The notes below the pieces were generated by a model. The model saw nothing but the letters and a program-made list of their open reading frames with translations. It was not told the origin of the DNA and ran no database searches. DNA of 64,000 nucleotides from Doris montereyensis (Eukaryota > Mollusca > Gastropoda > Nudibranchia > Dorididae): the NCBI GenBank assembly GCA_037039925.1, contig JAXRKP010001304.1:72501-136500 (forward strand). The letters are read 5' to 3'. Position 1 is the stretch's first letter, and each line of letters starts with the position of its first letter. Of the stretch, positions 11,701 to 25,836 are shown piece after piece. Position numbers and translations under genes: made by a program.

Positions 11701-14700
11701 GTAGCCTGTGTTAAACAAAAATGGCATAAAAATATAGATATTGGGTGGAATATCTTATGGAATCTTTATATCAATCATAAATGTTTCTAGTTACTTCTTC
11801 TTTTGTCTGTCCTTTACACTGAGGAGAGTAAAAGACAAGATATACAATTTCTTTCAGCATTGAAGTGAAGCCAATCGACCATAATCAAAGGGGGTGGTAA
11901 AAATTATAATGTGGAAAGAAGCATAGGTAACAAAAACAAAATAAAAATAACTGAACATTATCCTACCTACTGACTAACAATGGTCAACCACAAAATTATA
12001 AATCCTCTTCCTTTCCATTTCTTCAAATTAGCATACAAAGCATGAAATATTGTCATTTTAAAATCCCTTTAAAAAGATAACTCTTTAGCAGACAGATACA
12101 TAAAACAAAATGAAAGAAATATGTAAGCACAGCATAAAAATACAAATTCTTTTAATTTCCATTCTTTACAATATCGTGTAAAACAAAAGTTGATAAAACA
12201 AACCAGGGGGACCACTTTGCTCATTAAGAGGTTGGGAATGCAGGAATTTCATCTCAAATTGCCCGTTTCAGATTTGCCTCTAACATCATGAACCGGAGAG
12301 AAAGCGTCAGAAATTCAACCTGCAAACCCAATTTCTGACCAGAACTCAAATCAACCCCCGACGGCTTGAATCTACCAAGTGGTACTCTCTATAACCTACT
12401 GTGACTGACTGGCAACTCACTGAGCAGCATACTGAGGTTGGGCAGGCTGTTGCTGCGGCATTGGTTGCTGCTGAGGTGCAGCTGGCTGTTGTGGGGCAGC
12501 AGGCTGTTGGCCTGGTTGACCCTGACCATATGCTGCATAATAATAAGCCCATGCCGCAGCATTGGGATCATTGGTCTGCTTGTCTGTTGAGAGAGAAAAC
12601 AAGTCAATTAGACAACAGGAACCAGATGAATATATTTTAAAAATACAAACACTAACATAAATACATCCCCTCAGTTTAAAATAAATAACATACGAATACA
12701 CTCTCTATTGAAGGACATGCCAAAATGACTCCATTACTCAAAAATAAGACAATATCCCATAACTTCATAACTATAAACAATATCTCATAATTTCCTAACT
12801 ACAAGAAAGAACAATCATAAGCAGCTGACTTACTAGCCATGTTTTGCTGTTGAGGGTACTGGTTCCCATACGCATTCCAACCTTGGGGTGTGTTACCATA
12901 TTGTTGCTGGGGAGGCTGGCTGTAAAACAAGAACATTTGAATCGTCAGCAACGTTATATATTTCTAAAAGACAAGGGCTTATAATCAACTTGTTTTACTC
13001 ATCTTCAATTCATAATATAAATTTACTGAGGTAAAGACAACTTACGTCTTTTCCAAGGGCACATGTGTCTGGGAAACATTTTATAATTAAAATCTGTACT
13101 GAATCAAAATAATAGAACTTTCACTAGTTCATCAATCGGTATTGCCGGCGACAGTGGGGCAGTACAGGTGCTAAACCAGTATAATTCTGTGCCTTGGTGT
13201 AGATTTTACATCAGGAACAAAAAAATCAGCGGAAAAATGAATAAATATTTCATTAACTTGGGTGTTGTCTTAAACACAAGTATTGTGTTCTGCCGCTACT
13301 AATCCTGGTATTTCAAAATATAATACGGCACATACACCGCTTGCTTAAATTGAATGGACCCCACCCATTCCCGCAGTAATCTCGGGAGATCTTTAAAACA
13401 TACCACCTGTAGTAGTAACCACCATCCTACCATAAGGAGTACAAACATGACAGTATGATATGAAAGAAAATATGCATAACTATAGAAATGTTAATACAGT
13501 TGTAGATTACTATCAAGGATTACTATCAAACCATGACCACAAAATAAGGTCACTGTTAGCGAAACGGCCTTGCAAATTAATGTACGATTCCAAATTTTAA
13601 CAAAGACACCTCAAGTTAATGAAGACAGAAAAAGCATCAAACAAAAGGCTCTAATAAGCTGCAATGGCAACAGACTGAATGTACAGCAAATAGTGTACGA
13701 TTCCAAATATTATAACAAAGATCATTTCTTTTAAACAAAGTTAATGAAGACAGAAAAACTCACGACAGCCTTAGCCATAAAAGAATTGACTCAATGGTAT
13801 AAAACGGAGAGATATAAATTTTAATGTGTGGACGTTGAAATAAAAGCAGACTGGAAAATAAGCAATGACTTAAAAGGCAGGATGTTGGATGCAGTGCCAC
13901 ACTAGAATGCCTGTTATAAATCCGTAAATAATACAGCTCGGCATTTCTTTCTTTGGATTCCCAAGGAATTTTACTTGTGCAGATTAAAAACCATAGGACC
14001 TAGATTTAGACTGACTTGCAAAGTCGTTGAGGGTGTGAACGTCCGAACATACTTGGAATAGCGCAAAATAAGTACTTACACCTCGAGATTTTTACTTCCA
14101 AAAATTTCGAAAAAAAAGAATACATTCTTATTATTCCTGGTTAACGGGTCTAGATCTAATAGCTAGGCAGCAATTGAATGCCAGATCTAATAGCTGCACT
14201 TAAGCCATCCATTAAGTAGATTCACTGCAGCAACTAGGTCTAAACTCGAAAAGGGTTTGTGCTGTGTTCAAAAGGAAGGTATTCGTGAATGGAGACAACA
14301 CTGATCCAACTGCATTGCAATGATATACTATTACCACTAAGAAATCCAACATAAAGTCTTTTTGTTAGGGCTATAAACATAAGACTTAACAGATCTTGCA
14401 GTACTAGACCTACAAAATCTAGTGCTAGTTCAGTCTGGAATCAACACACAAACATGGGAAACCACTCTCGTGCTGGTATCGCTGGTTATCCTAGACATCT
14501 TCTGTGAAGTTATGACACGCATTCCTGTAAGTGTAGCAATCATCCAATAAATTTACTCTGGTAAAGATAACTTCATCTTTTCCAAGAGCACATGTGTCAG
14601 TTATAAAAAAAATCAAAATATGTCGGATTCAAAATGCTAAACCAGTATAATCCTATGCCTTGGTGTGGACTCTACATCAGACACAAGTAATACACGAGAG

Positions 14701-17700
14701 AGTAGAAAATTGAATAATCATTTCACTAACAAGTCTTGATGTCTTAAAGATTTCTCATGAAAAACAAGTGTTGTGTTCTGCCGCTACTGATCCTGGTGAT
14801 TTCAAAATATAACACTGCTTGCTTAAATTGAATGGATTCCAACCGTAAGTAAGCAGTAATCCCTGGGTGCACTCAGGGGGAACAGATACAACCTGTAGTA
14901 GTAACCACCATCCTACCATAAGGAGTACAAACATGACAGTATGATATGAAAGAAAATATGCATAACTATAGAAATGTTAATACACGTTGTAGCAAGGATT
15001 ACTATCAAACCATGACCACAAAATAAGGTCACTGTTAGCGAAACGGCCTTGCAAATTAATGTAGCAGATTTTCGACACCTCAAGCTTGAGCATCAAACAA
15101 AAGGCTCTAATAAGCTGCAATGGCAACGGACTGAATGAACAGTAAATAGTGTACGGTTCCAAATATTTTAACAAAGATCAATTTCTTTGGTCAAAGGTAA
15201 TGAAGAAGGAAAAATCTACGACAGCCTTAGCCGTAAAAGAATCGACTCAATGGTATAAAATGAAGGGAGATAATTGTGTGGATGCTGTGCAGGCCCCCAA
15301 AAAATATATATATCACCTGGCTACCGTCTAGTCCGATTTTGACATGAGGTGTGACTTACTTTGGCTGTGTAAACTGTCCTCCAAACTGATCGTAGTTCCC
15401 AGGGCCTTGTGGTCCAGGTCCACCAGGTCCAACCTGAGGACCGGGTCCTCCTGGTGGACCACTTGGACCTCCAGGTCCGCCCATCATGCCAGGAGCACCA
15501 GGTCCAGGACCCTAGAGAAAAGGGACAATATAAAAATATTACAGCAATGATACACAGTATCTGTACTAGGAAGATGGTCGTTTGGTATGAACTAAAGCTT
15601 GTGATGTTTTCTTTTCCAGCTGTAATCCCTGACAAAAAAAGTTAGGGATACTTCTGTCTGGTTCCTCTATTAGACAACATGCATGTAATGATTCCAAAAA
15701 ATGCATAGCTGCCAACCATTTAAGTTGACTGTCAGACAGGATCATGTGAACTAATTTTAACTTGCATGATAGCCCGCAATATTGAAATGAAATCCTTTGA
15801 GGTAAATAACAAAAACTCAGCCTTTCTGACTTTATGCCGTTAGTGGTTGATTATAGTTGGGGGGGGGTTTAATGCTGTACTGACTCGGAGCTAAACATGA
15901 CAAAACAAAAAGCCTTCTGTTATTTACGGTTGGCAGTTATGAAAATGACTCGAGAGAACTTTTTTCTGAATATGATCATTTCTTAACAATGAGAGCTGAA
16001 TGCTATTATTCTCCCTAAAGTAAGAAAACATTTTAAATTGCAAAAGAAACAACCACAACCCTCAACATAATTATGAACACACTTACTTGGTCATTGTGAC
16101 TTTGTCCTGTCTTCTCTTGAATCAAAGAAATAGCATGCTGAATCTGTGAGGGGTTGCCTTTGATGTTGAACATTTTCTCTGGCAAGTTTGGTGGCTGATT
16201 TCTTTCCAACTCAACATGAGCTCCACTTATGCGGATTATCTCCCGAATATTGTCACCACCTACAAATACAAAACGCAAAACATTGACTAAGATATCACCA
16301 AGATCCAGACTTTTGCTTCACTGATTAGGAAGAAAAGAAAAAACTCATTGCGATTTCACAAATACACAGTTTTGCTTATTTTCAAGATATTCAACTAGAA
16401 TTTAGATCTCAATTTCTCTGGAACACCGAGCAAGAGTATCTGTTAACAAGCTAGAATTCCTTGTAGCCCAAGGCTGTGGCCTAGGCCAAGCTGTCATCAA
16501 AAAATCTAAATCTATATCTAGATCTCCCACTCAAGCAGATCGATCTTAATCTTATCGAGCTGTAGATGAGACTATTAAATATAACCTCAATATCGGGCTG
16601 GACAAGATCCGCACGCGACACCAAGATTTCTTGCCCCACTGACAACATACGTAATTATTGTGATTTGTTTTTTTATCTCAGTTTAGTTGGGAGATATAGC
16701 GGGCAATTCATTTTGTTACTGCCACACCGTGTTTATATTGCATTGAACATCTATTACAGCCTAATTTTATTAAACCTGAAAAGGAATAATACAGTTGGCC
16801 CATTAATAATGATAGGAGGAATATAAAAGGTAGTGAACCCTGTTCACCATCAAGATGAAAAAGATTGGTGACAAAGGGAATCAAAGAAGTGTGACCTATC
16901 AGAGGAACTCATCAATCCATCTGGGGGGGGGGGGGTTCACAAATATTTTGATTATACACTTGTAGGTATCATGACAAATTCCCGAACATAAAATGTTGAA
17001 TATAACCAATATGGGCTATACAAGAGCTTACCTTTGCCTGCCACACTTATCAGTAGGAACACTGTAGGTGGTAGCCTCTTGCTGAAATGAATCAAATCTG
17101 CCACCCATTCCTCCGCGTCCTGGACCTTGTGGTGAGAATGGCCCACCATTGCCCATGTTGCCATGCATGTCGTTGGGCATTCTTCCCATTGGGCGCGCCG
17201 CCACCACCACCGCCGCCACCACCAAAGCTTCTGATGAGCCCTCCTGTAAAAATAAACAAAAATTATAATTTAAATACATTACTACCACTTCAGATATCTA
17301 AGAGGGGAAAAGTATTCACTGAACAGAGTAGACACGAAAATCAAAATTCATACATATAAACGGCCAGTACCAAAATTGTCTTAAAATTGACCCGCAGCAA
17401 TCGATACATAATTAAATGCCACACAAAACTGCCAAGTTGGTGGGGTGGGGTGGGGATAAGGTGTGTGTGTGATATTTCACAGATATGCATTTGCTCAAAG
17501 CAATATAGTATTCCTTGACCTATTTATTCAGACTTTCATTAATTTCCATGTTTATATAAATAATCCATTAAAAAGCGAGATGGGATATATATGGAGATAT
17601 AGGGCAAATTAGGAAATGGGACATATTTTACTGACCCTGCAAAATTTTTATTTTGAAACCAAGATCGTTCGTTTCATTGAAATCTACCCAATCCACCATA

Positions 17701-20700
17701 AATGCAGTAATCTCAGGGTTAAGTAGGAGGAAACAGCAATATGAAAGAGAAGTGAAAGTAGAGCCTACCAGCAGTCCCGGCAATAACCGACAACTGAGAA
17801 TGAAAAACTACTTTCTCAAGACACCTAAAAGAACCTTTATGTGCCGCCAACTACAAATTCTATATTTGTTTATTTGCTGTTTAAATAATGAAGCATAAGA
17901 CCCTCAGTATTGAAACAATTACATACGACATTAACCGCTTCAAAGTTTCTTGACAATAAATAAAGAAGCACGGTGGGCTGGACAAAGGAATAAATGACAT
18001 TTGGGAGTGACTGACCATCCCAAAGAGTGATACTTGGCAGCTCTGTACGACACAGTATTTGAAGATGGATTTCCAAAACTTACATCTATAATTTGGGTAT
18101 ATTTAAGCATTGACTGTAAATGAATACTATTGGTAAAAGAACAAATGCTCTAGTTTTATGCCACTTACACATAGCTGCCAACCTTTTCAAATCTAAAGAC
18201 CCTGACCACGTGAACCAGTTCTAACTTCGCACTACAATCTGTAATATTCCAGAGAGCATTTAACTTGAAATACCTCTGTTTTACGGTAACAAAATTATGT
18301 TAACAATCTGCTGATCGCTGGCCTTACTCTGTCAAGTGTTAAGTAAACAAAATACAATTACGCCTAACATCCATTCTTTTTACGGTAAATACAGACTTAT
18401 AGCAACAACAAAAAGTACTAAATATGTTCTTCAAGCACTAGCTGACAGCTATGCATACTTCTTTAAAAACAAAATACAATTACGCCTAATGTTCGTACTT
18501 TTCAAGGTAAATAAAGACTTACAGCAAAAAACGTTCTAAAAATGTAGTACTAGCTGGCAACTATGCATACAGTATTTAAAGAGCGGTTTTCCAAAACTTG
18601 CCATGTCTATAATTTGGATATTTTCAAGCATCAAATTTAAATGCATACTATTGGTAAAGGTCTGAAGTCTAAATTATATGTTACCAAAACATGGAATTCC
18701 AAGTAAAATACCATACATAAAAATGAAGCGGTTTCCCAAAAACTTGGTAAATTGAGGAGACTGAACTTCCCAAAACTATGCAATTCATCGCATACGCTTT
18801 ACTTTAGACACAAACCACTGTTTTTGCCCCTGAATTGTTCTTATTTCATCGGTTTTGCAAAACAAATCTGGAATCGACAATTCTAGTGATGATGGTCCTT
18901 GAAATGTCTAATAGCAAATTTCCCTCACCTGTTCATCCTGGGAGATAGAAAAAAAGAGAAAATGAGGAAAACCAACTCTTGACAATGAGTACATGGAGCA
19001 CCTTATCATCCTAAGCATGTAATACTCTTTAGTGATGCCTGTCCTGGACAGAATAAAAACAAAACTATTTTTGCACTTCTTTTAACACTAAGAGTAACAG
19101 CTCCATCTAGATATTACAGGTACTCATATTTCTCTGGTATGGACATTCCTATTTATATTTGACAGAATAATATAAAAAAAGAAAGAAGTATTAGATTAAG
19201 TATCCAGTCCCTATGTCCTTTAAATTCTGTCTTGGGTTTCTTTAACACTAAGTAAAAGTAAAAGCCAGCATTCTAAATAGATAACAAACATAAACAAGCC
19301 AAGGAAAATAATATTACAGTGACGTCAAAGATCGTCTATAATGTCGATTAACAACTTGAGCTGTTTACCAAGGCTAGCAGAGAGTAACGTCCTTTGATTG
19401 ATGTTGAAATTATGAAAATGTGTCCGGTGAGCAGACAGGAAAGATGCTTTTTTGTAGTGCCATGTGCTGCATACATCCCCTTTTAAAAGAATAACAGCTA
19501 CAGCACTTCTTGCTTTCGATTTTTAAGACAAGGAAAGCTAAGTTCAAGAAATTTTGCTGGTGCAAATCATTGGGTCTAGACCGAGGGTGTTTGTCCACAT
19601 TACATATAGATCTACATCTAAAAAAGAAAATAGGACATTTTTCTCATTCCTGGACACATTTTTAATTCTAGATCCTGAGTTCTTTATTATCAAAGGTGAT
19701 CTTTGGTTAAGCTAGCAGGCACTTCAGAAACAAACATTTTCAGTGTGCTCAAAGCACTGCAAGTGAACATATACTTTGGTTCGCCAAAACTATGTTTAAC
19801 TTTCACATTAGCAAGTTTTGGAAAACCACTAAAATTATTGAAGGGATTTTCTTTAACATCAAATTTGTTATCTACAAAATACATCAAAAGTGCAGATCCT
19901 TTTTTTAACTGCAGTTTTCCCCAAAACTAGTCATAAGGATATAGCTGGGGATTAATTAAACCAGGTACAGTACTAGCTCGAAAAATTAGATCTGTTTTAT
20001 ATGGATCAATGCCGCATACGGGCAAGCATACATACGAATGATTAACCTAACTTTGTCACTAATTTAAATCCCTTCGTCATGACGTCCTTGCTCTTTCACT
20101 CACCCCAGAAATGTTTGCCTTGCCCAGAAGGTCTTGAATCATCCTGATAGCTTGTTGAACCTTGTCTGGAGAACCACTGATAGCACAGGTCCTATCTTGA
20201 CTTTGACCATCATCTGCAAATTGCATAGGTGTCAAGATTCAAAAAGAGGACAGGGTGGGAGGTAACTACATTAAAAACAATATTTTATCAATGAATCTTT
20301 ACAACTGCTAGAGATGACTAAGAACAAGAGAGCAACATAACCTACCTGGCTTAAACTGAACCTTGGCACCCGTTTCTGTCTGAATTTTCTTGATCATATC
20401 TCCTCCTTTACCAATGATCAATCCAACTCCCTGGCGGGGCACAGCAATGTCCATGCCTCCTGGTGGTCCTCCCATGCCACCTCCGGAATTACCAAAGTCA
20501 TTGAATCCACCAGGTTTGGGAACGCCATCCTTTTCAGCCAGCATACACATCACCATCTCCTTGGCTCGCTGACACTTGTGGGGTTCTCCAGATATTCTCA
20601 ATGGTTTGTCATGGGCTGATGGCATGTTGCTATCTTGAATCATGACCATCTTGACTCCAGCATTTTCCTGTAAGAAATTATTGAAGACATTAAACTCTCC

Positions 20701-23700
20701 GCCAGTCAATTATACAAAATAGCATAAAATAATGTTGAAACAATCTCAGAAGCCTGCTTAACAAAAATCACACACATACAGCAAACGTGAAAACAAACGA
20801 GACAAAAATATGCCAGGCAACCCTCACAGAATATGATATTGATATGGGTGATGGAATTAGTTATCTCTTCCAAATTACAATGTGTACCATGTACATACCT
20901 GTAAACAGCCAATTCCAAAAATTTACATGTAACATGGAGAGAGTATAAAATCTATGTGTGTGTGTTCTAATTCTAATAGAGAAAAGATTTTTGTTAATTT
21001 ATTGTTTTCCACGAACTGAATTTACTGAAGCTAGCATCCTGAAAAATCCCACCAACTCCCAGACTCTAGGTCTAGATCTAGCTTAGATCTGCTGGATCCA
21101 GATCTAAATGAAATTTTATCCCAGCAAACGGACTGAAGAGGATGTATAATTCAAGCGTTATTTACAGTATAACAACAATAACAAGGACATGTACCTAGCT
21201 CTGGAATCTTCCTTAGGTACTTGTACTGAGATAAGAAGTCTAACCTTCAACATTTTATATCTGACAGTTCCTTCAAATTTAAGAAGATTGCTGACAAGTC
21301 AATGACACTGACACTCACTGATTACTGACAGTAGTGACAGACACATTAGATCTCGAGATCTAGAGTCCATACATGACAATTACAAGATCCATCAGTACAT
21401 TGATTTACAATGAGAATCGAGCCTGCAACTTCCATGGTCAACAAAACAAAACTCATTTAGATCTAGATTAACCGTAATTGATCATTGACTTCATTGAAAG
21501 AATGATTCAATAAATCATGAATGAGAACGGCGCCATTTGTATTTACAGTTAACTTCAAACTAGGCCTGCCTGACCTAAATCCTGATTTGATCTTCGTACT
21601 TTCACGTAACAATTTCCTTTCGCATTACCATCCAAGGCAAAATTAATTTCTTCCGACTAAGATGTGTGACAACAAAGAAATATAGTCGTCAGAAAAATAA
21701 AGTTGGATCATTTTTTGTGTGGAGATATTTCATATAGCAGTTGTCTGAGGACGAGCGTATGTGTGTAAGTGCGTGTTCAGTTTCACGACGAGAGAGGGTT
21801 TGCACCATCTAGTGTGTTTCATGAAGTGTAAGGTAACATCAGAGAAAGACAGCGATGCAGATAGACGCAGATTGATCTATTGTTAAATCGCTTTGTGGAC
21901 AATAAGGTCAGTAAAAACGATGAGTGAAGAGGGGCTTGGTGACGTGCTGATATGCTCGTTGGCCATGGCAAGCTATTTTTCTCTTTCCCCTCTAGTTTTA
22001 CGATTGGCGAAACAAGTTGGAAGATTTACAGGTATAATTATAACATATACAGTAGTCTCTGTCTAAATTTACAATCGGGTGACAAAAAAAACATGCATTA
22101 TGGTGAAGGTGCATTTTGACAGGGTCAAGGACCACAATCCACTACATGTATTTACATTGCCATTCTTATTTGGACATAAACTTTCATTTTGTTAGTTGTT
22201 ACTTGATTTGAGGTTAACACCCAGTTACAGACCTAACACATATTCATAGATTGTTCATTCTCTCACTCAAGACAAGGGGATGAGATGGTAGAGACATTCG
22301 GAAACTTGGGAGAAATACTTTTTTATTTGTGAGGCATTATCGTGCGCAGTTAACACAGATACTCACACACATGCGTGGCAGATTTTGTTACTGGGACGAG
22401 GCAAAAAGATGGTGTCGCGTTTATTTATTTTTACATGAATTGACTCTTAAATGCAACCCATTGAAGACGTACTTGCAAAAACATATTGCATTTTGGCGAA
22501 GTCAAGCCAGCCATTGTTGCATTTTGAGGAGGTAATTAGCGTCGTAAAAATCGCTGACATGAAAAATCGTGCATTATGACGAAACATAAACCTGACACAT
22601 TTGCAGTAAGAAAAAGCATGGCATTAAGGAGAGAAAGATCTTAACCTACGGACAAGAAAGTGATTAAAGAGCATGAAGTTAATTTCGTTGTAATATATCC
22701 CACCCAGTCATCTGAGGGTCAATAAGAGGAAACTGAAACAGTAAGATGACAGATGCATGAGAAAGTGAAAGGAAAGAAGCAGGTCTTGCGCCATTCACTT
22801 TTAAATGTACTGTCTACAATATACAGCGATCTCAGGGTGAATGGAGACAAAAACAAGATGATTACTAACTGGAGAAGAGAAAAGAAAGAAGTAGGACCTA
22901 CAAACAGCACCTGCAAATTGCCCAGATATCCTTCAAAGATTTGTTTAATTAAAATATACCCCTCCACCATTCTAAAGGAAAGAAGTACGACCAACCAGCA
23001 TCTCCCGCCAACAAGAAGCATGAAAAGGACACGGGTTCGGATAAAGGAAGAAATTGTTTCATTTAAATTTACCCTGTTCATCATTGCAGTGATCTCAGGG
23101 TGAATTAAGAGGAACCAACAACATGAATGATGAGCGAAGGAAGGAAAAAAGTAAGACCTACCAATAAGCACACCAACCGCCTGCAAATAAGCAACAGATA
23201 AAAATTAGGACTTACAGCAGCACCTGCCAACCGCCTGTAAATAAGCAACAGATACACAGAAGGGAAAAAAGTAAGAACTACCAGGAGCTTCCCCTTACCA
23301 CTCGCCCGCAACGAAGGAGCAACAGATATACAGAAACAATCACCCAAGACGTGGCAAACCTTTACAGCTGCTATCCAATGGCATGAAATAAGACTACAAA
23401 ATCAAGAGTAATAACTATTGGATAGGGGTAAAACTCACCTGCAAACTTTTAATGGTCTCTCCTCCTTTTCCAATGATAAGACCAACTTTTGAGCCAGGGA
23501 TGTTCAGCTCCATCACAGTCCCGTTCTCCATCATGCCATCCATGCCGCGCCGCCACCGCCGCCACCTCCACCACCGCCGCCACCTCCTCCCATTGGTGGG
23601 CCACCAGACTGAGCACGATCAATGATCTGCTGGATTTGCTGCTTACACGCACTGCAGTAAAAGTTTGGTTTAATTGAAATTTACCCCTCCACCATGGTGG

Positions 23701-25647
23701 TGACATCAGTATGGATCAAGAGGAAATGTTGCAAGATAAATGAATGAGTAAAAGCAAAGTAGGAGCTACCAGCAGCAATATAGTGGAAAAGAGAGACCTT
23801 ACATTTCCATCAATAAACAAGGTGCATACATTTGAAAGCAAACATTTGGAGACAAGAAACCTAAAAAAAAACACCCAGACCTCCAACACTCCCCTTTTGA
23901 AGGGCACATTACTAAATTCTCTTGTATCGTGTACTCTACCCGTATAGGAGGTCGCTTTGAAAAATATCAGCCTGGCTTAGAGAAACGATTTGTTATTTTG
24001 TAATATGGTTTGCAAAGCTGGATGCAGTTACGATATCAAAATCCTTGTTGAACAGTGCTCTGAATCCATGCTAGGCCCTGCCAAGCCAGTGTTACGACTC
24101 GGTGAATGCTGACACCAGACATTCACTCAGAGCTGCCAACCCCACAAACAAAAAAGTGGGAGATAGCAGGTTTTTAAAAAAGTATAATTTGAAAATACTA
24201 AGTACGCTCGTTATATGGACAGGAAAAACTAAAAAGTGTACAAAATCTGCCTTTTAAGCAGTAGGGTGGCAGCACTGCCCACCCAATAAATAAGGCAATT
24301 GACACCTATGGTTCACATTGGAACATGACACTTTCAGACTGGTCACTGTTTACCAAATAAAATCATAACTGATGTCAACAACAAAGCCTTCACCAGAGGA
24401 CCGATGATGGTCAGGGTGAAGCTGAGTTAAAGCGTTTCTGATTGATTCAACGAATACCTAGTTATGTGGTCAGTACAAAAAAAGAGGAATGAAATTTTAA
24501 GGAAATATTCATATTTAAATATTAGTTTCTTATAGTCATGACTGAGTATGTTATGTAATGGTTTTTCTTTTTACATTGAACTAAATATCCCCATATAGGA
24601 CATGTAGGGCAAAGCCTTCCCAGTGATAGAAAATAATTATAGAAGAAACCCTCAAAAAGGGCCTTAAGAAAAGTATGTTAAAGAAGTCAGCATATTTCAG
24701 AAATGAACTGTTACTCACGTTATAGACTGCTGTGTACCCGTTAATGTACATGGACGGTCAGGTAAACCTGCACTATCTGCAATACAAAATGAGATGAGGT
24801 TAATAGTAATAGAAAACTATTAACATCCAAATGAAATTCATTCGAGTTGATTAAGGTAAGGACATGAATTTATTTTTAATTCCTCCTAGAAACATTACAC
24901 TAGGGATTTTATATTTTGCTGACTGGATAGGAACAAAACAGCTATCAATAATATAAATGCATTTTATTACAAATAGACTGATTACTTGCTTGTTTCATTA
25001 AAATTTACCCTGTCCACCAAGAGTCGATCTTAAGGAGAGTTGAGAGGAAACAGCAAGATGAAAGACGTGCCAAACTATTAATGAGCTCTCACTATAATTA
25101 AACATTTAAAAAAAGGAAATTGTACAAAGAACGATAAGAGAAATATTAGCAAGATTTCACTCGCCTTGAGCAATTTGAACTTTGCAACCAGTATCAGCTT
25201 GAAGTCTTGTAATCTGTTCACCTCCTTTCCAATGACTGGAGAAAAAAAATTTTAACGCTACTGAATTAAGGTTGTAAGACAGCAAAGCAAGACGAAATAT
25301 TTGATTCCATAAGCTCTTGACAATTCAAGTTCACATAAACGGGCATGTATGAAGGGGCTAATGAAAGTTGACCCCATTAATCTGGTAGTTCTTAACCTTG
25401 TTGGAAACACAGTTGTCATTGTTCCTTTAAGTGTCAAGATTATTTTAATTTTTTTAGACAGAAAGACATGAGTGGCACAGAGTTTCTGCTCCATGCTTTG
25501 CCTGACATAAACTATAACAATGACGCATACATTTAGTTTTATTCACATCCACAACTAAGGTATTATCAGGGTCCTTTTTGAAAGGATTTTTATTTCGCCC
25601 CTGACTGCCATGTAAAACAGCCAACGGTTCTTTAATATATACAGTGT

Positions 25648-25696
<49 letters not shown>

Positions 25697-25774
25697 GAGG
25701 GAGGGAGGGAGAGAGAGGGAGGGAGAGGACAGATATAGAAAGAGGGAGAGGAGACAGATATAGAAAGACAAGAG

Positions 25775-25836
<62 letters not shown>

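Noticed and set aside
15321..15645. Frames of 68-104 codons around FUBP exon 14 on both strands
   Set aside because: They are out-of-frame readings of the Gly/Pro-rich exon and its flanks.
20390..20572. Plus-strand 60-codon frame
   Set aside because: It is antisense to the FUBP KH3 exon, which has clear homology.
22047..22640. Second TIR transposon starting TACAGTAGTCTCTGTCTAAA
   Set aside because: Only a left end was found; no matching inverted end was seen within 1 kb, so it is not listed as an element.
22719..23347. Overlapping 80-155 codon frames on both strands
   Set aside because: They run through two copies of the family S repeat and have no homology; overlapping open frames on both strands suggest composition.
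25165..25235. Interpreting FUBP as a processed pseudogene
   Set aside because: The gene has introns with intact splice sites throughout, so it is not a retrocopy; frame breaks need another explanation.
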